NCBI GenBank assembly: GCA_023053685.1
Contig: JALIGW010000002.1
Location: forward strand, 169,426,430-169,490,429
Length of the DNA stretch: 64,000 nt
Direction of reading: 5' to 3'
Source of the DNA: Diadophis punctatus similis
Taxonomy: Eukaryota; Chordata; Lepidosauria; Squamata; Dipsadidae
A model generated the notes under the pieces. It was not told where the DNA came from. It searched no databases and saw only the letters and a list, made by a program, of their open reading frames with translations. The position numbers were made by a program, and so were the translations under genes. Shown one piece after another: positions 48,099 to 58,230 of the stretch (position 1 is its first letter; each line of letters begins with the position of its first letter).

Positions 48099-48733
48099 AT
48101 TTTATTATTTATTTATTTATTTTATTACTTATATTTGTATGCCGCTCAACTCAGCAGGGACTCTGAGCGGCTAACAACAATATAAACAATATCAATATAA
48201 AACAGTTAAAAAACAGGGTTAAAAATGCAATAAAAACATTAAAAAACACTCAGTCATACAAACACTCATGGGCCTACATCTATTATCAATTAGGCCCAGG
48301 CTTGCTGGAAAAGCCAGGTTTTCACAGCTTTCCTGAAGGCCAATAGGGTGGGGATAGTCCGGATCTCAGGGGGTAGCTGATTCCACAAAGTAGGGGCTGC
48401 CACAGAGAAAGCCCTAACCCGCGGGCCCGCCAGCCGACATTGTCTAGCCAACGGAACCCGTAGCAGGCCAACCCTGTGAGATCTAACTGGTCGTAGGAAG
48501 GTATATGGTAGGAGACGGTCCCGAAGGTACTTTGACCCTGCACCATATAGGGCTTTAAAGGTAATCACCAACACCTTGAATTGCACCCGGAGACCAATGG
48601 GTAGCCAATGCAGCTCGCGTAAGATGGGAGTCGTGTGGGTGTACCTAGGCACACCCACTACAGCATGCACCGCTGTATTTTGGACCAGTTGAAGTCTCCG
48701 AATACTCTTTAAGGTAGCCCCATGTAGAGCGTG
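48099..48733 (-). mobile_element. L2-like LINE with 13-bp TSD
   Basis: Minus strand: VGVPRYTHTTPILRELHWLP, FKVLVITFKALYGAG, YLRDRLLPYTFLRPVRSHRV and WNQLPPEIRTIPTLLAFRKA in one frame to a stop at about 48290, then a 3' UTR with GCCGCTCAACTCAGCAGGG and a TTTAT-rich tail. The flanking direct repeat TGATTACATGCAT (48086-48098 and 48734-48746) is the TSD. The frame is open for 126 codons, so this is among the younger L2 copies. 5'-truncated. Confidence 0.92.
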
Positions 48734-48830
48734 TGATTACATGCATGTATTACATGCATGTATTACATGCATGATTACATGCATGTATTATTTATTGCAT
48801 TCATATGATTATATGCATATGATCCTTTAA
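48734..48830. repeat. Short tandem array built on the L2 TSD
   Basis: GATTACATGCATGT-type units are repeated four to five times beginning with the right TSD, then degrade into ATATGATTATATGCATATG. Confidence 0.8.
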
Positions 48831-48865
48831 TAGGGCTACCAAATTTGCAAAAACACAGAATTATA

Positions 48866-49086
48866 ATAGCAATAGCACTTAGACTTATATACCACTTCAC
48901 AGTGCTTTACAGCCCTCTCTAAGCAGTTTACAGAGTCAGCTTATTGTCCCCAACAATCTGGGTCCTCATTTTACTGAACTCGGAAGGATGGAAGGCTGAG
49001 TCAACCTTCAGCCGGTCAGGATCGAACTGCTGGCAGTTGGCAGAATTAGCCTGCAATTTTGCATTCTAACCACTGTGCCACCATGG
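48866..49086 (-). mobile_element. Squamate tRNA-derived SINE (Sauria-type)
   Basis: AATAGCAATAGCACTTAGAC tail, GGGTCCTCATTTTACTGAAC body, head complement CCACTGTGCCACCATGG. B box decayed. Confidence 0.9.
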
Positions 49087-50323
49087 TTTTGCTAAGGTGG
49101 CAGGAAAGAGATAATAACAATAAAGCAACTCTTTCTACTGCCATTTATTGGTTATCTATATTCCGAAAAGGTTTAGTGGTCCTTTTAAAAAACAGCCTTT
49201 TTCAAGTCTGATGCACTACAGATGTGCACAAATTACAACATAGATAATTTTGCTAGGAATTTTTTTTAAGTAGAAACCCAAAATATTGGAGGATGCCAAG
49301 AGTGGGGAGCACGGCGCACATCTCCCACTTTTCTCATATTTAGAGTGTATCAGTTGATTGCATCATTAGTAGAGCCAATAAAACACTACCAAGCAGAGAT
49401 TGAGAGCACTAGATCTATTAAGTTTTGAGAAAAGCCTTCAGGGGCAATAGAATAGCAACCATTAAATACTGGAAGGATTTCCATAGGAAGACTTTGACCT
49501 TATTTGGGCAGCCCAAGCCACAGGACATTGGACTTAGGCTGTAGGAAGGCAGATTCTGATTCAACATTATAAACCTTCCTAGTGGTAAAACTAGTAAACA
49601 GTGGATAATTATTGTGATGGGTTTCATTGGACTTAATATCATTAAAGGAACAATCAACTGATGGGGATGCTTTAATGGAGCATGAAGCTGGATGAAATGG
49701 CTCCAACCACTTGTAGTGATTTTAATGTGCCCATTGATAAGCCATTGGTCCTGGAACAATAAAGGATAGTGGTGCCTATGAAAGAAAAAGAAGCCCCACT
49801 GCAAAAATTTACACATTTTGTCTGGCTTTAGAGATTTCCCACTGCCCCCACCCCCATGTTTGCTTTATGATGCTGATTGGTTTGTTCTTTTCAAAGCTGC
49901 AATTGCAATCAGCTTCATGCATTATGAATATCAGGAGCTTGTCAAATGTTGCCACTATGATTTATTACAATCCAAAACACAGTGGAAGATGGCACATTAA
50001 GCTTACACTGCATTGTAACCTCGGTTGTTGTGATGTAGAAATCTTAAAAACTCAGAGAGAGAGAAAAAAATCCTTAGTTTTTGAATACACAATAAATTGC
50101 CCAGACTCTATAGCCGCAGGACATATTTTATTGAATGTTGGGCGTTTTATTCAGAGCATTGTATATGAACTAGCCTTCCAATTTAAAACCAGCTTAAGGT
50201 GCTCTTCTCTTCTCATTTGTCACGGTGCTATATTTTTTTTTGTTCAAATACAAATTTTCTGGAAAAAACTATCTCATATAAAGAAAGTGTGGATTTTTTT
50301 TTGTCTTGATACTACTCTAAATC
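49087..50323. other. Intronic sequence, nothing recognised
   Basis: A 132-codon minus-strand frame (49418-49816) has no recognisable motif or splice support. No known repeat. Confidence 0.4.
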
Positions 50324-50336
50324 AAGCTTGCAACAA

Positions 50337-50546
50337 GTGTCTATGAAGATTCTCAAACATCCAGATCATGGTTGTCCCAAAGGTGCTTTTTCAAAAAGCA
50401 ACTGGACTTTGTTTTTCCTTGAAGTCATTTCACTTCTCATCCAAGAAGCTTCTTCTGTTCTGACTAAACCGAAGAAGCTTCTTGGATGAGAAGCAAAACG
50501 TCTTCAGAGAAAAGTCCAGTTGCCTTAGGAAAAAGCACCTTTGGGA
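50337..50546 (+). mobile_element. Palindromic interspersed element, copy 2, 13-bp TSD
   Basis: The flanks CAAGCTTGCAACA (50324-50336 and 50547-50559) are a perfect 13-bp direct repeat. The interior is an inverted repeat with arms CCCAAAGGTGCTTTTTCAA... and ...AAAAAGCACCTTTGGG, and an inner CATCCAAGAAGCTTCTTC / GAAGAAGCTTCTTGGATG hairpin. Same family as 16216-16398. Confidence 0.85.
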
Positions 50547-50601
50547 CAAGCTTGCAACAGCTGTTCAATGGAAGATTTAGAGCCTATCATTGTCTTTCAG
50601 T

Positions 50602-50936
50602 CAGGGGTGGGTTCTAACTTACCTCGCTGCCGGTTCGCTTCCTCCCGTGCCACGTGTGCGCGTGTGCGCTTTGCGTGTGTGCATACGCAGTCCCAAAAAA
50701 TCCACCCCCCCCAAAAAAAGCCAAAAACGAGATGGCGACACATGTGCAGTGCCAAAAACTCGGCTTCTGTGCATGCGCAGAAGAAAAAAACCAGGAACCC
50801 CCCCAAAAAAAGTTCAAAAAAATAAAAGATGGCGGTGTCCATGGACCGGCACCGACATAACCGGTTCCGTGACATCATCGTGACATCACCAGCTGCTTGC
50901 TACCGGTTCGGGCAAACCGGGAGGAACCCACCTCTG
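50602..50936. mobile_element. 335-bp hAT-type MITE
   Basis: Ends CAGGGGTGGGTTCTAAC and GGAGGAACCCACCTCTG, perfect 8-bp TSD CTTTCAGT (50594-50601 and 50937-50944). Shares termini and the GTGACATCA subterminal region with 12622-13299. Interior GC- and C-rich, no transposase. Confidence 0.93.
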
Positions 50937-50944
50937 CTTTCAGT

Positions 50945-51639
50945 TAACCTCAATAGGCTTTTATTGGGGGGGGGGGAAGTGAGGAAAGCAAATTCAATAG
51001 GTAAAGAAATAATTAGTAGCTTGCTTCTCAGGATAATTGTGGAACTATTGTATCTTGATTTTCATCAAATGTGATTTGTAACCTTTTATAAATATTAAAT
51101 AGTATCAGCCCTAAAAGAAACACCAGGGGAGGCCAGTTGCTAACTTTCCATGTAAAATTGATAAAAACAGTTGCATCCTCTGCTCTCTATTGTAGGCGTT
51201 AGATTCAAAAGAGGTACATTACATGCAAAGTACATTAATATGAACAAAGCACCTCTCTCCAAAGCCCTGAAAACAGCTATGTATTGAGAAATGCTCAAAT
51301 GCTTTCCACAGCCCTTACTTCAGATGCTGAGTCGACGAGGTCTCTAAAGACAGTTGATTTTACTTGCTATTATTTGGTAGAAGACTTTCTTCTCTAGTGT
51401 AATTTCAAATCTAATGTTCTGGATTGGTGCAATCAACAATAGTTTTCTGTAATTGAAGTTCTATTAGCAAGTCTGTGGAATTTGTGGAATGTACAATGAA
51501 AAGAGTTGGGATAGTATAATTCCATTTGTTTCAAAATGAGATGGGCAGAAAATACGTTTAATAAATAAAATAAAATTCCCAGTTATATTTTATGGTGAAT
51601 AAAATATATTAATAATTTTGTACAGTTTATGTAAAAAAA
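50945..51639. other. Intronic sequence, nothing recognised
   Basis: No known element or exon. Confidence 0.45.
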
Positions 51640-51963
51640 AAGGTAAAGGAGTCCACTCCAGATTTTATTCCGCTAATTGTTGCCAAGTATAGGGGACAGT
51701 GCTCATCTTCGTTTCAAAACCATTGAGCCAGCTCTGTCCGAAGACATTTCCATGGTCATGTGGCCAGCATGATATCATGGAGTGCTGTTACCTTCCCATC
51801 AAAGTGGTACCTATTTATCTACTTGCATTTGCATGCTTTTGAATTGCTAGGTTGGCAAGAGCTGGTGCAAGGATAGCTGTTGCATGGTGCTTGGGTCTGA
51901 AATTGCCAGATTTCCAGCCAATAAGCTTAGCTTCTTAATCACTGAGCCACCGCACCACCTTAT
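51640..51963 (-). mobile_element. tRNA-derived SINE, third family, near full length
   Basis: Plus strand begins with the family tail AAAAAGGTAAAGGAGTCCAC, includes CCATGGTCATGTGGCCAGCA and GTTACCTTCCCATCAAAGTG, and ends with the head complement AATCACTGAGCCACCGCACC. This is a widespread squamate SINE. Confidence 0.85.
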
Positions 51964-52059
51964 ACAATTTATATAGGTGTGAAATGTATAGAGCCAAAGG
52001 AATATCCAGCAAAGCAGTATTGGTCATACTTGTTAAGCCTAGAACTTTTGTCCTTCCTT

Positions 52060-52400
52060 TTCCACAAGGATATCGTCACTGAGAAGGCATAACAAAATAG
52101 AGTGCTTCAGCAGCAAGAACTCAAAGGTCAACTTCAGACCAACAATCAAGTAAGCAATCAAGAAACTGCCAAAGAGCCATCAGTAAACAGCCCAACCAAA
52201 GAATCCCTAAGGCTGCCCCCATTCCCACAGACAGGCAAGACACCAGAATATAAACTGACAGCCAACAGCACTCCTTACTAGCACTGATGAGGTTACCTAG
52301 TTAGGGTAATGAAATGTCTGCAAGAAAATAAGCAAGCTCAGAGAGCACCAAGGACCCCTCATTTCAATCCTGAGCTACGAATATTCTCCTTTATTGGTGA
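52060..52400 (+). mobile_element. Foldback-family repeat, copy 1
   Basis: CACTGATGAGGTTACCTAGT, GGTAATGAAATGTCTGCAAG and GAGAGCACCAAGGACCC are shared with 53645-53855. The upstream portion to about 52060 is only tentatively included. The GATGA-to-AAATGTCTGC arrangement resembles 3' ends of Penelope-like elements, but no ORF is seen. Confidence 0.5.
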
Positions 52401-53640
52401 TTCTCTAACTGCTTACTCGGGCCTGTACGGATGCTGAATAGTTGGCAGAATTAAAGTTTGAGGAATATTGAGCTGCTGGAATTAAGCTTCTTCCTCCTTG
52501 AAACGCCCCCCTTCCTTCCAGATACCTGCAATCAACTGCTAATTACATCTCTGAGCCTTGAAATAACTTTGGTTGGGTTTTGAAAATGATTTTACAGAGG
52601 CAACTCTTAAAAAACATGTCCTTCTAATCAGGGTGCCAAGCTCATGGCAAGGAACTTTGACTCTGCCGTAATTCCAAGTTAGACTATTTGTTTTATTGAA
52701 TTTAATATAAGCAATAACATTTATCCTTGCCACAATGATTATCTTCCACCAATTAGAAAGCTGCCAGGAAATCTATCATCTGTAAGATGCAAGACAACTG
52801 AGAGTAACTAGTTAACCTTTCATCCAACATGCCAACAGAAATTATGCTTTTGCAATAAATCTGTCCGCCATTCTCCTGACACCTGCAAGGTGCCAGATAG
52901 AGAAAACTGATTAAAACAGGACTAGGAATCTTAGTCTTAAAAGAATTATCATTCAAAACAAGTTTTACTGATTATAATATTTTAAGCAGCATAAAATAGT
53001 CCTATGACTTAAACAGCTAAGACAAGTTTACACTGCAAAAGAAATATCTCCCCCGCATCTATTCCATTCATTTCATATTTTTGACACTTTGAGATTGGTC
53101 ACCTAGTAGGACAATGTTTGAGACAACACAGTATGAGATAACTTTATCCATTTAGTAGGATCTCAAAGGGCTGTCAGCTGCAGTCACAGAACTTGGTTGG
53201 TTGTGTTCTACCAAACATGCTAATTGGTGCAGCCTATTCTGATACCTTTCAGAAATCCCACCTTATTACAAGCTGTGTGTCAGAATGGCAGGCATGAGGC
53301 AAAGTGGCTGTAAGAATGCCCAAACCACACAACATAAACATAATGGGACTTTCTTGTATCAATATCAAATGGAGTAGTAGCCCAGATGAAAATTCTGTCA
53401 CTTGGAACCCTTCTCTTCTCTCTACTCTCCATTTATATCTCATGGCTCATTGAGGGCCAATGGATATCAATGGTGATCCAACTCAGAATAATCATGAAAG
53501 ACCTTAAAACAATGATGTGGAAAGGTTTTACACTGCACAGAGGATATCAAAGGATATGGAAAATCACAACCTTTCTTTTAATTAAATATCTGTATTTCCT
53601 GTGAATGTAAAAAAAAAAACACAAGAAAAATGTCAACAAA
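52401..53640. other. Intronic sequence, nothing recognised
   Basis: No known element or exon. Confidence 0.45.
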
Positions 53641-53644
53641 GGAG

Positions 53645-53855
53645 AATATTTGTAGCTCAGGACTGAAATGAAGGGTCCTTGGTGCTCTCTAAACTTGGTT
53701 TTTTTCTTGCAGACGTTACATTACCCAAACTAGGTGACATCTAGGTAACTCTATGTAACCAGGTAACACTAGCACTGTTGGTGTTATCTACTTTGGGTAA
53801 TGAAATGTCTTTAAAAAAAGACAACCAAGCTCAGAGAGCACAAGGACCCCACAAA
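53645..53855. repeat. Foldback-family repeat, two copies head to head
   Basis: Left half 53645-53745 is the complement of the 52280-52400 tail. Right half 53755-53855 is the same tail in plus orientation (GGGTAATGAAATGTCT, GCTCAGAGAGCACAAGGACC). The axis is near 53750 (CTAGGTAACTCTATGTAACC). Confidence 0.75.
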
Positions 53856-53919
53856 AATGTGTTGGTTTTTATACACAAGTATCTGCAACATATATAGAAA
53901 ACATCATATAATATATACT

Positions 53920-53921
<2 letters not shown>

Positions 53922-53971
<50 letters not shown>
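53922..53971. repeat. (CA)n microsatellite
   Basis: About 25 uninterrupted CA units. Confidence 0.98.
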
Positions 53972-53973
<2 letters not shown>

Positions 53974-54033
53974 AGCTAGTTTTAAGCCAAGAATTACATT
54001 GCAAATCCAGAGAAGCATGAAACTCAAGGATAA

Positions 54034-54545
54034 CGATTAGATTTCAGTAAGGCATTTGACAAAGTAGACCACAACCTACTTCTTGGTAAGCTAGAAACAT
54101 GTCGATTAGACAACATCACCACCAGATGGATTGCAGCAGCTGACAAAACGTACTCAATGAGTAGTCCTTAATGGTACTACATCCACATGGAGAGAGTAAA
54201 CAGTGGGGTACCACAAGACTCCATCTTAGAATAGAATAGAATAGAATAGAATAGAATAGAATAGAATAGAATAGAATAGAATAGAATAGAATAGAATTCT
54301 TTATTGGCCAAGTACTTAGGCCCAGTACTCTTCACTATCTTCATAAATGACTTAGATGAGGGAGTAGAAGGGGAACTCATCAAATTTACCAATGACACTA
54401 AACTGACAGGAATAGCTAACACCCCTGAAGACAAGCTCAGGGTCCAAAAAGATCTTGACAAACTTGAACAAAGGGCCCTATCAACAAAATGAATTTTAAT
54501 GTGGAGAAAAGCGAAGTTTTACATTTAGGCAGGAAAAATCAAAGG
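54034..54545 (+). mobile_element. CR1 LINE RT fragment, split by a tiny insertion
   Basis: Plus strand: LDFSKAFDKVDHNLLLGKLE near 54034, RWIAAADK, GVPQDSIL up to 54229, insertion, then GPVLFTIFINDLDEGVEGEL and IKFTNDTKLTG after 54320, then a frameshift and NVEKSEVLHLGRKNQ. FTNDTKL replaces the catalytic FVDD motif, so this copy is dead. It is homologous to 7478-8466 on the other strand. Confidence 0.9.
54230..54314. mobile_element. 85-bp nested insert: (AGAAT)n plus a LINE 3' tip
   Basis: Flanked by CTTAG on both sides (54225-54229 and 54315-54319). Removing one CTTAG and the insert restores the CR1 frame QDSILGPVLF exactly. The insert is about 13 pentanucleotide units followed by TTCTTTATTGGCCAAGTA, which resembles the LINE 3' tip TTTTGTCAAGTACG at 13947. 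This looks like an extremely 5'-truncated LINE copy with a pentanucleotide tail. Confidence 0.85.
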
Positions 54546-54554
54546 TATAAGTAC

Positions 54555-54626
54555 AGTTTAGGTGAGACCTGGCCTGGTTTCTGGCATGCCACGGCCTGGT
54601 GCCGGTCCAGGAATTGGGAACCCCTG
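54555..54626. mobile_element. Right end of a hAT-type element
   Basis: GGCATGCCACGGCCTGGTGC and GGAATTGGGAACCCCTG are the complement of a CAGGGGTTCCCAA... hAT end. The left part is missing and no TSD is readable. Confidence 0.65.
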
Positions 54627-55585
54627 CACTAGGGTGTTGCAACAGCTATAACTTTGGGTACAGGTTGAAAAACTCTTTGTTCAGCACTGTTCTAATTTTG
54701 AACAAACACTGAACATGGTCATTAAGCAAGAACCACCTGTAGTCATATTAAAAAGCACATTACATAAATATTGATTAAATGAAAGAAAAAAAACAGCATT
54801 TGTTTGCTTTCCTTGAAAATTCATTTAATTTGTGTGAATTCAAGGAAAACATGGACAGGTTACTGCAGTGGAAAGTGAATGCTTGAATCTTCTTTTGCTG
54901 GGTTGCAAACACAACTCAGGGCTTTCCAGCAGAAATGATTGTGTAATTTGATAATATTACAAAATAACAAATGTAGTGCAGATACAAAAGTTTTTGATTT
55001 CACTCACAATAGGGAAATGGATTAGCATAGCAATACAACTACCAGCATCTAATTATGTTAAGATTATTATTTGGGTATGCTGATATTATTGTTTCATTCA
55101 TTATTTTTAGATTTATACCAAGAATTAAAAATGTGTCTTGACACAGATTACCATAAGAAAATTTGACTGTCTGTGAAACATAATATTCTTCTCTTCTCTC
55201 CATCATATTCTTTCTCAAAGCTACAACTACAAGATAATGTTGTGTGTTTTGTGATACAGGCGCAACCTTTTTTCAACATTTTGAGCTGATATCCAAGAAA
55301 CAGACAAGATCTGGATTCATAATTGTCTCCATTTTGTTTTTTCTTTGCTTCACTTTCTCAGCTATAACATGTTAATTATATTACTGAAATTCACAGAATT
55401 GTTGAATAAAAGGGAAAACAAAATGATTTTCCTGAAAGAAAGTGACTCTCTAAAATGAAATTACCGGTAAATAGACCTCTTCCTTGCAATGTATCACCAT
55501 TAACACCATCTCAAAAATATCCTCATGTTTTAAAATATTTGGGTGACAATGAATCTTCCTTTCATGAAGATTACTGTCTATAACA
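54627..55585. other. Intronic sequence, nothing recognised
   Basis: No known element or exon. Confidence 0.45.
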
Positions 55586-55880
55586 CTATTTCTTAAAGTG
55601 TGGTCCCAGGCTCTGGGGGAGAGTCTCTCAAAATCCTCTCAGGGGTCTGTGAAATCAAAATTATTGTCAGCCTGTGCTGAAAAATGATACAATATTAAAA
55701 TCTCTTCAAACAATTGTGACAAGCAATAGTGGCAATGAATGCATCAATTTAAATTTTTAATATAGTAAATGTCAATAAATACAACCCATACAAATAAAAG
55801 CTCATTTGGCATCCTATATAACTTTTAAAAATGGGAAGAGTTCCCTGAGCGAAAAAAGTTTAAGAAACACTGGTACATCA
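55586..55880. mobile_element. hAT-like MITE remnant
   Basis: CACTATTTCTTAAAGTGTGG at the left and AAGTTTAAGAAACACTG at the right are decayed inverted ends, with GGTCTGTGAAATC inside. Flanking 8-mers match at only about 5 of 8 positions. Confidence 0.6.
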
Positions 55881-58012
55881 ATACTGTCAATAGACTTGTG
55901 ATGGTCACTGACTTCAAAATGGATTGAAGCCCTACCTTTTTAAAAATGTGCATTATATGGATTGCATACATATAAAAAGGAGTATAAAAAACATTTGTCC
56001 AGGCTTTGTTTAAGGGTAAGCATGATGTGCAGTAGCTATTACTAGGTTGTGCTAGCCAGATTAAATCTATAGTCTGTTTTGAGTTGTAGCTCTGTGGACA
56101 GTGTGATCCAAAAAGTAGCAGATGCAGGACATATTTACTCTGAAACAGAACACGAACTTGTTATTTTATAGATTGTCTTGCAAAGAGAGGAGGCAATTAG
56201 TGTGTTTGCATGAACCATTGACTATGGCTCACAGCAAACAGCAGTCCATCTGTTACATGGACTGCCACCCATTCACCAACAGGCTCAGCAGAACATTTCA
56301 TCCATGCATCCATTTTGTGAGGTATATTAAGGTAAGACAGATTGCTAGGGCCATGCCCTGAGATTGACAGCTATCTGGAGAGATGAAAAAAAAAGTACAG
56401 TATCTCAAAATCTAAGAAAATGTTCATATGTGATACAATTGCTGGTTTGAGTCTATTTCAAATCTTCCCTATTAGAAACACTATATTTTCCAAGTAAAAT
56501 ACAGGCTATTTCACATGTAGCTTTCTATATTTTCTCATTCAACTATAAGAAGCTTAATTGTCATTTGGATTAAAAGTTTCAAATTTCTGAGTTAAAGTCT
56601 GCACTTTACAGACACTTCATTAGGAAAATGGTGACATTACAGCAGAGTGATGATCAAAGGATTAATTTATCATTTTACCCAGGACAAAGGTCATGTATTA
56701 GTCCCTCGAGAAGACAGGGGAAGGTTTGCTCTGTCTCCCTTCCAATGTTACAGAGCTAAATGCAATTTTGATTTCATAGAACTTTGAGCAGTTAATTTCC
56801 TGTATCCATGGCTCCCATCTGTGCTGGCTGTAGACTCTTGAAAATGCCTAATGAAGGATTAATAGAAAAATCACATAAAACCTTAATGCTAATATCCCTT
56901 CTCACTTGAGTTTTATTATGAATGTCACATTTATTGTGTGGGGGGAGGAGAACTTATGTTCTTATAGAATATGTAATAAAAGCATGAAAATGAATTTGTT
57001 AAGCAGTATATGCCTGTGAAATATTAAAATATCATTTAGATAACCACATTACATGAAACAGAAAGACTAAAGTATTATCAGATTTAATCAATACATAATA
57101 TCTTGGAACTATCCCTTCATATCATTTAAACATTTCTAATTACTAAAACATATAAGGTGGGCCATCTAAAACTGAGGAAATAAAAATTACAATTACAAAA
57201 GTAACAATTGTTACAGACATTGGAAAGAACATTGTGCAAATATTGTGCCCTTGAAGATTGTATTAGGCTTTGGCTTATATAAATATACATCATATTTCTA
57301 ATCAGGTTTCCTAATATGTTCCAGCAGCAGAATAAACACAATTACTTTAATGTGTATGTTGTACTATTTACACGAAGCGCCATGCAGTGAAAACTGCATG
57401 TCATTAGAAATGTACCGCTTGTGTTTTATCTAGTTCCATTCTGGAGTTCTGTATGCGTACTAATATCACAATCCAACCCCTATTTACTTAGAAATAAGTC
57501 TCATTATGTTTGGTGGGGCTAATTCCTTGATCAGTGTGCCTAAAATTACACATCATAGTCTTAAGCATGGTTACAAATGATTAGATTCTGAGAAGCATCA
57601 ATCTGAAGATCCAAAATATATACGTAATACTCCCAATGCTTAAATAAAGTTTTATCTTTATGTAAAATGAACACCTTCTCTATAGTTGCTGATAATGAAG
57701 ATTGATATATGAAAAATGGTAAGGAAGTTTTTTCACACTGGCAGCAGGATTTCAGTCTTGTTTCACAGATGTTTCAGGAGCATCATATAAAGTGAAAGAT
57801 TGGTTGAGAGCTGCCTGTGGTTTCCAAAAAGGTGGACTGTGAGCCAAGAACCTATCCCAAAGTTGCCACCCTATTGCAATGGTTAATGCAACAGAAGTGA
57901 GGATTATCTTGAATATGTGGGGATCCATGAGGGAAACTCTTTTGAGTTAAATGTCTAAATGTTAATTACATTCTAATTTAAATTGAATCCACTTTGGTCT
58001 TTGTCTTAACAA
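55881..58012. other. Intronic sequence, nothing recognised
   Basis: 2.1 kb, AT-rich, repeat-poor. No exon seen. Confidence 0.5.
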
Positions 58013-58230
58013 AAGCCAAGGTGGCGCAGTGGTTAAAATGCAGCACTGCAGTTCAGCAGTTCAGCTGTTCAAATCTCACCGGCTCAAGGTTGACTCAGCC
58101 TTCCATCCTTCCGAGGTCAGTAAAATGAGGACCCAGATTGTTGGGGGCAATATGCTGAACTCTGTAAACCGCTTAGAGAGGGCTGTAAAGCACTATGAAG
58201 CGGTATATAAGTCTAAGTGCTATTGCTATT
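58013..58230 (+). mobile_element. Squamate tRNA-derived SINE (Sauria-type), well preserved
   Basis: A box TGGCGCAGTGG, B box GTTCAAATCTC, body GGTTGACTCAGCCTTCCATC and tail AGTGCTATTGCTATT. Nearly identical in layout to 30262-30482. Confidence 0.93.

Noticed and set aside
49418..49816. 132-codon minus-strand frame
   Set aside because: No motif recognised, no repeat homology, no splice support.
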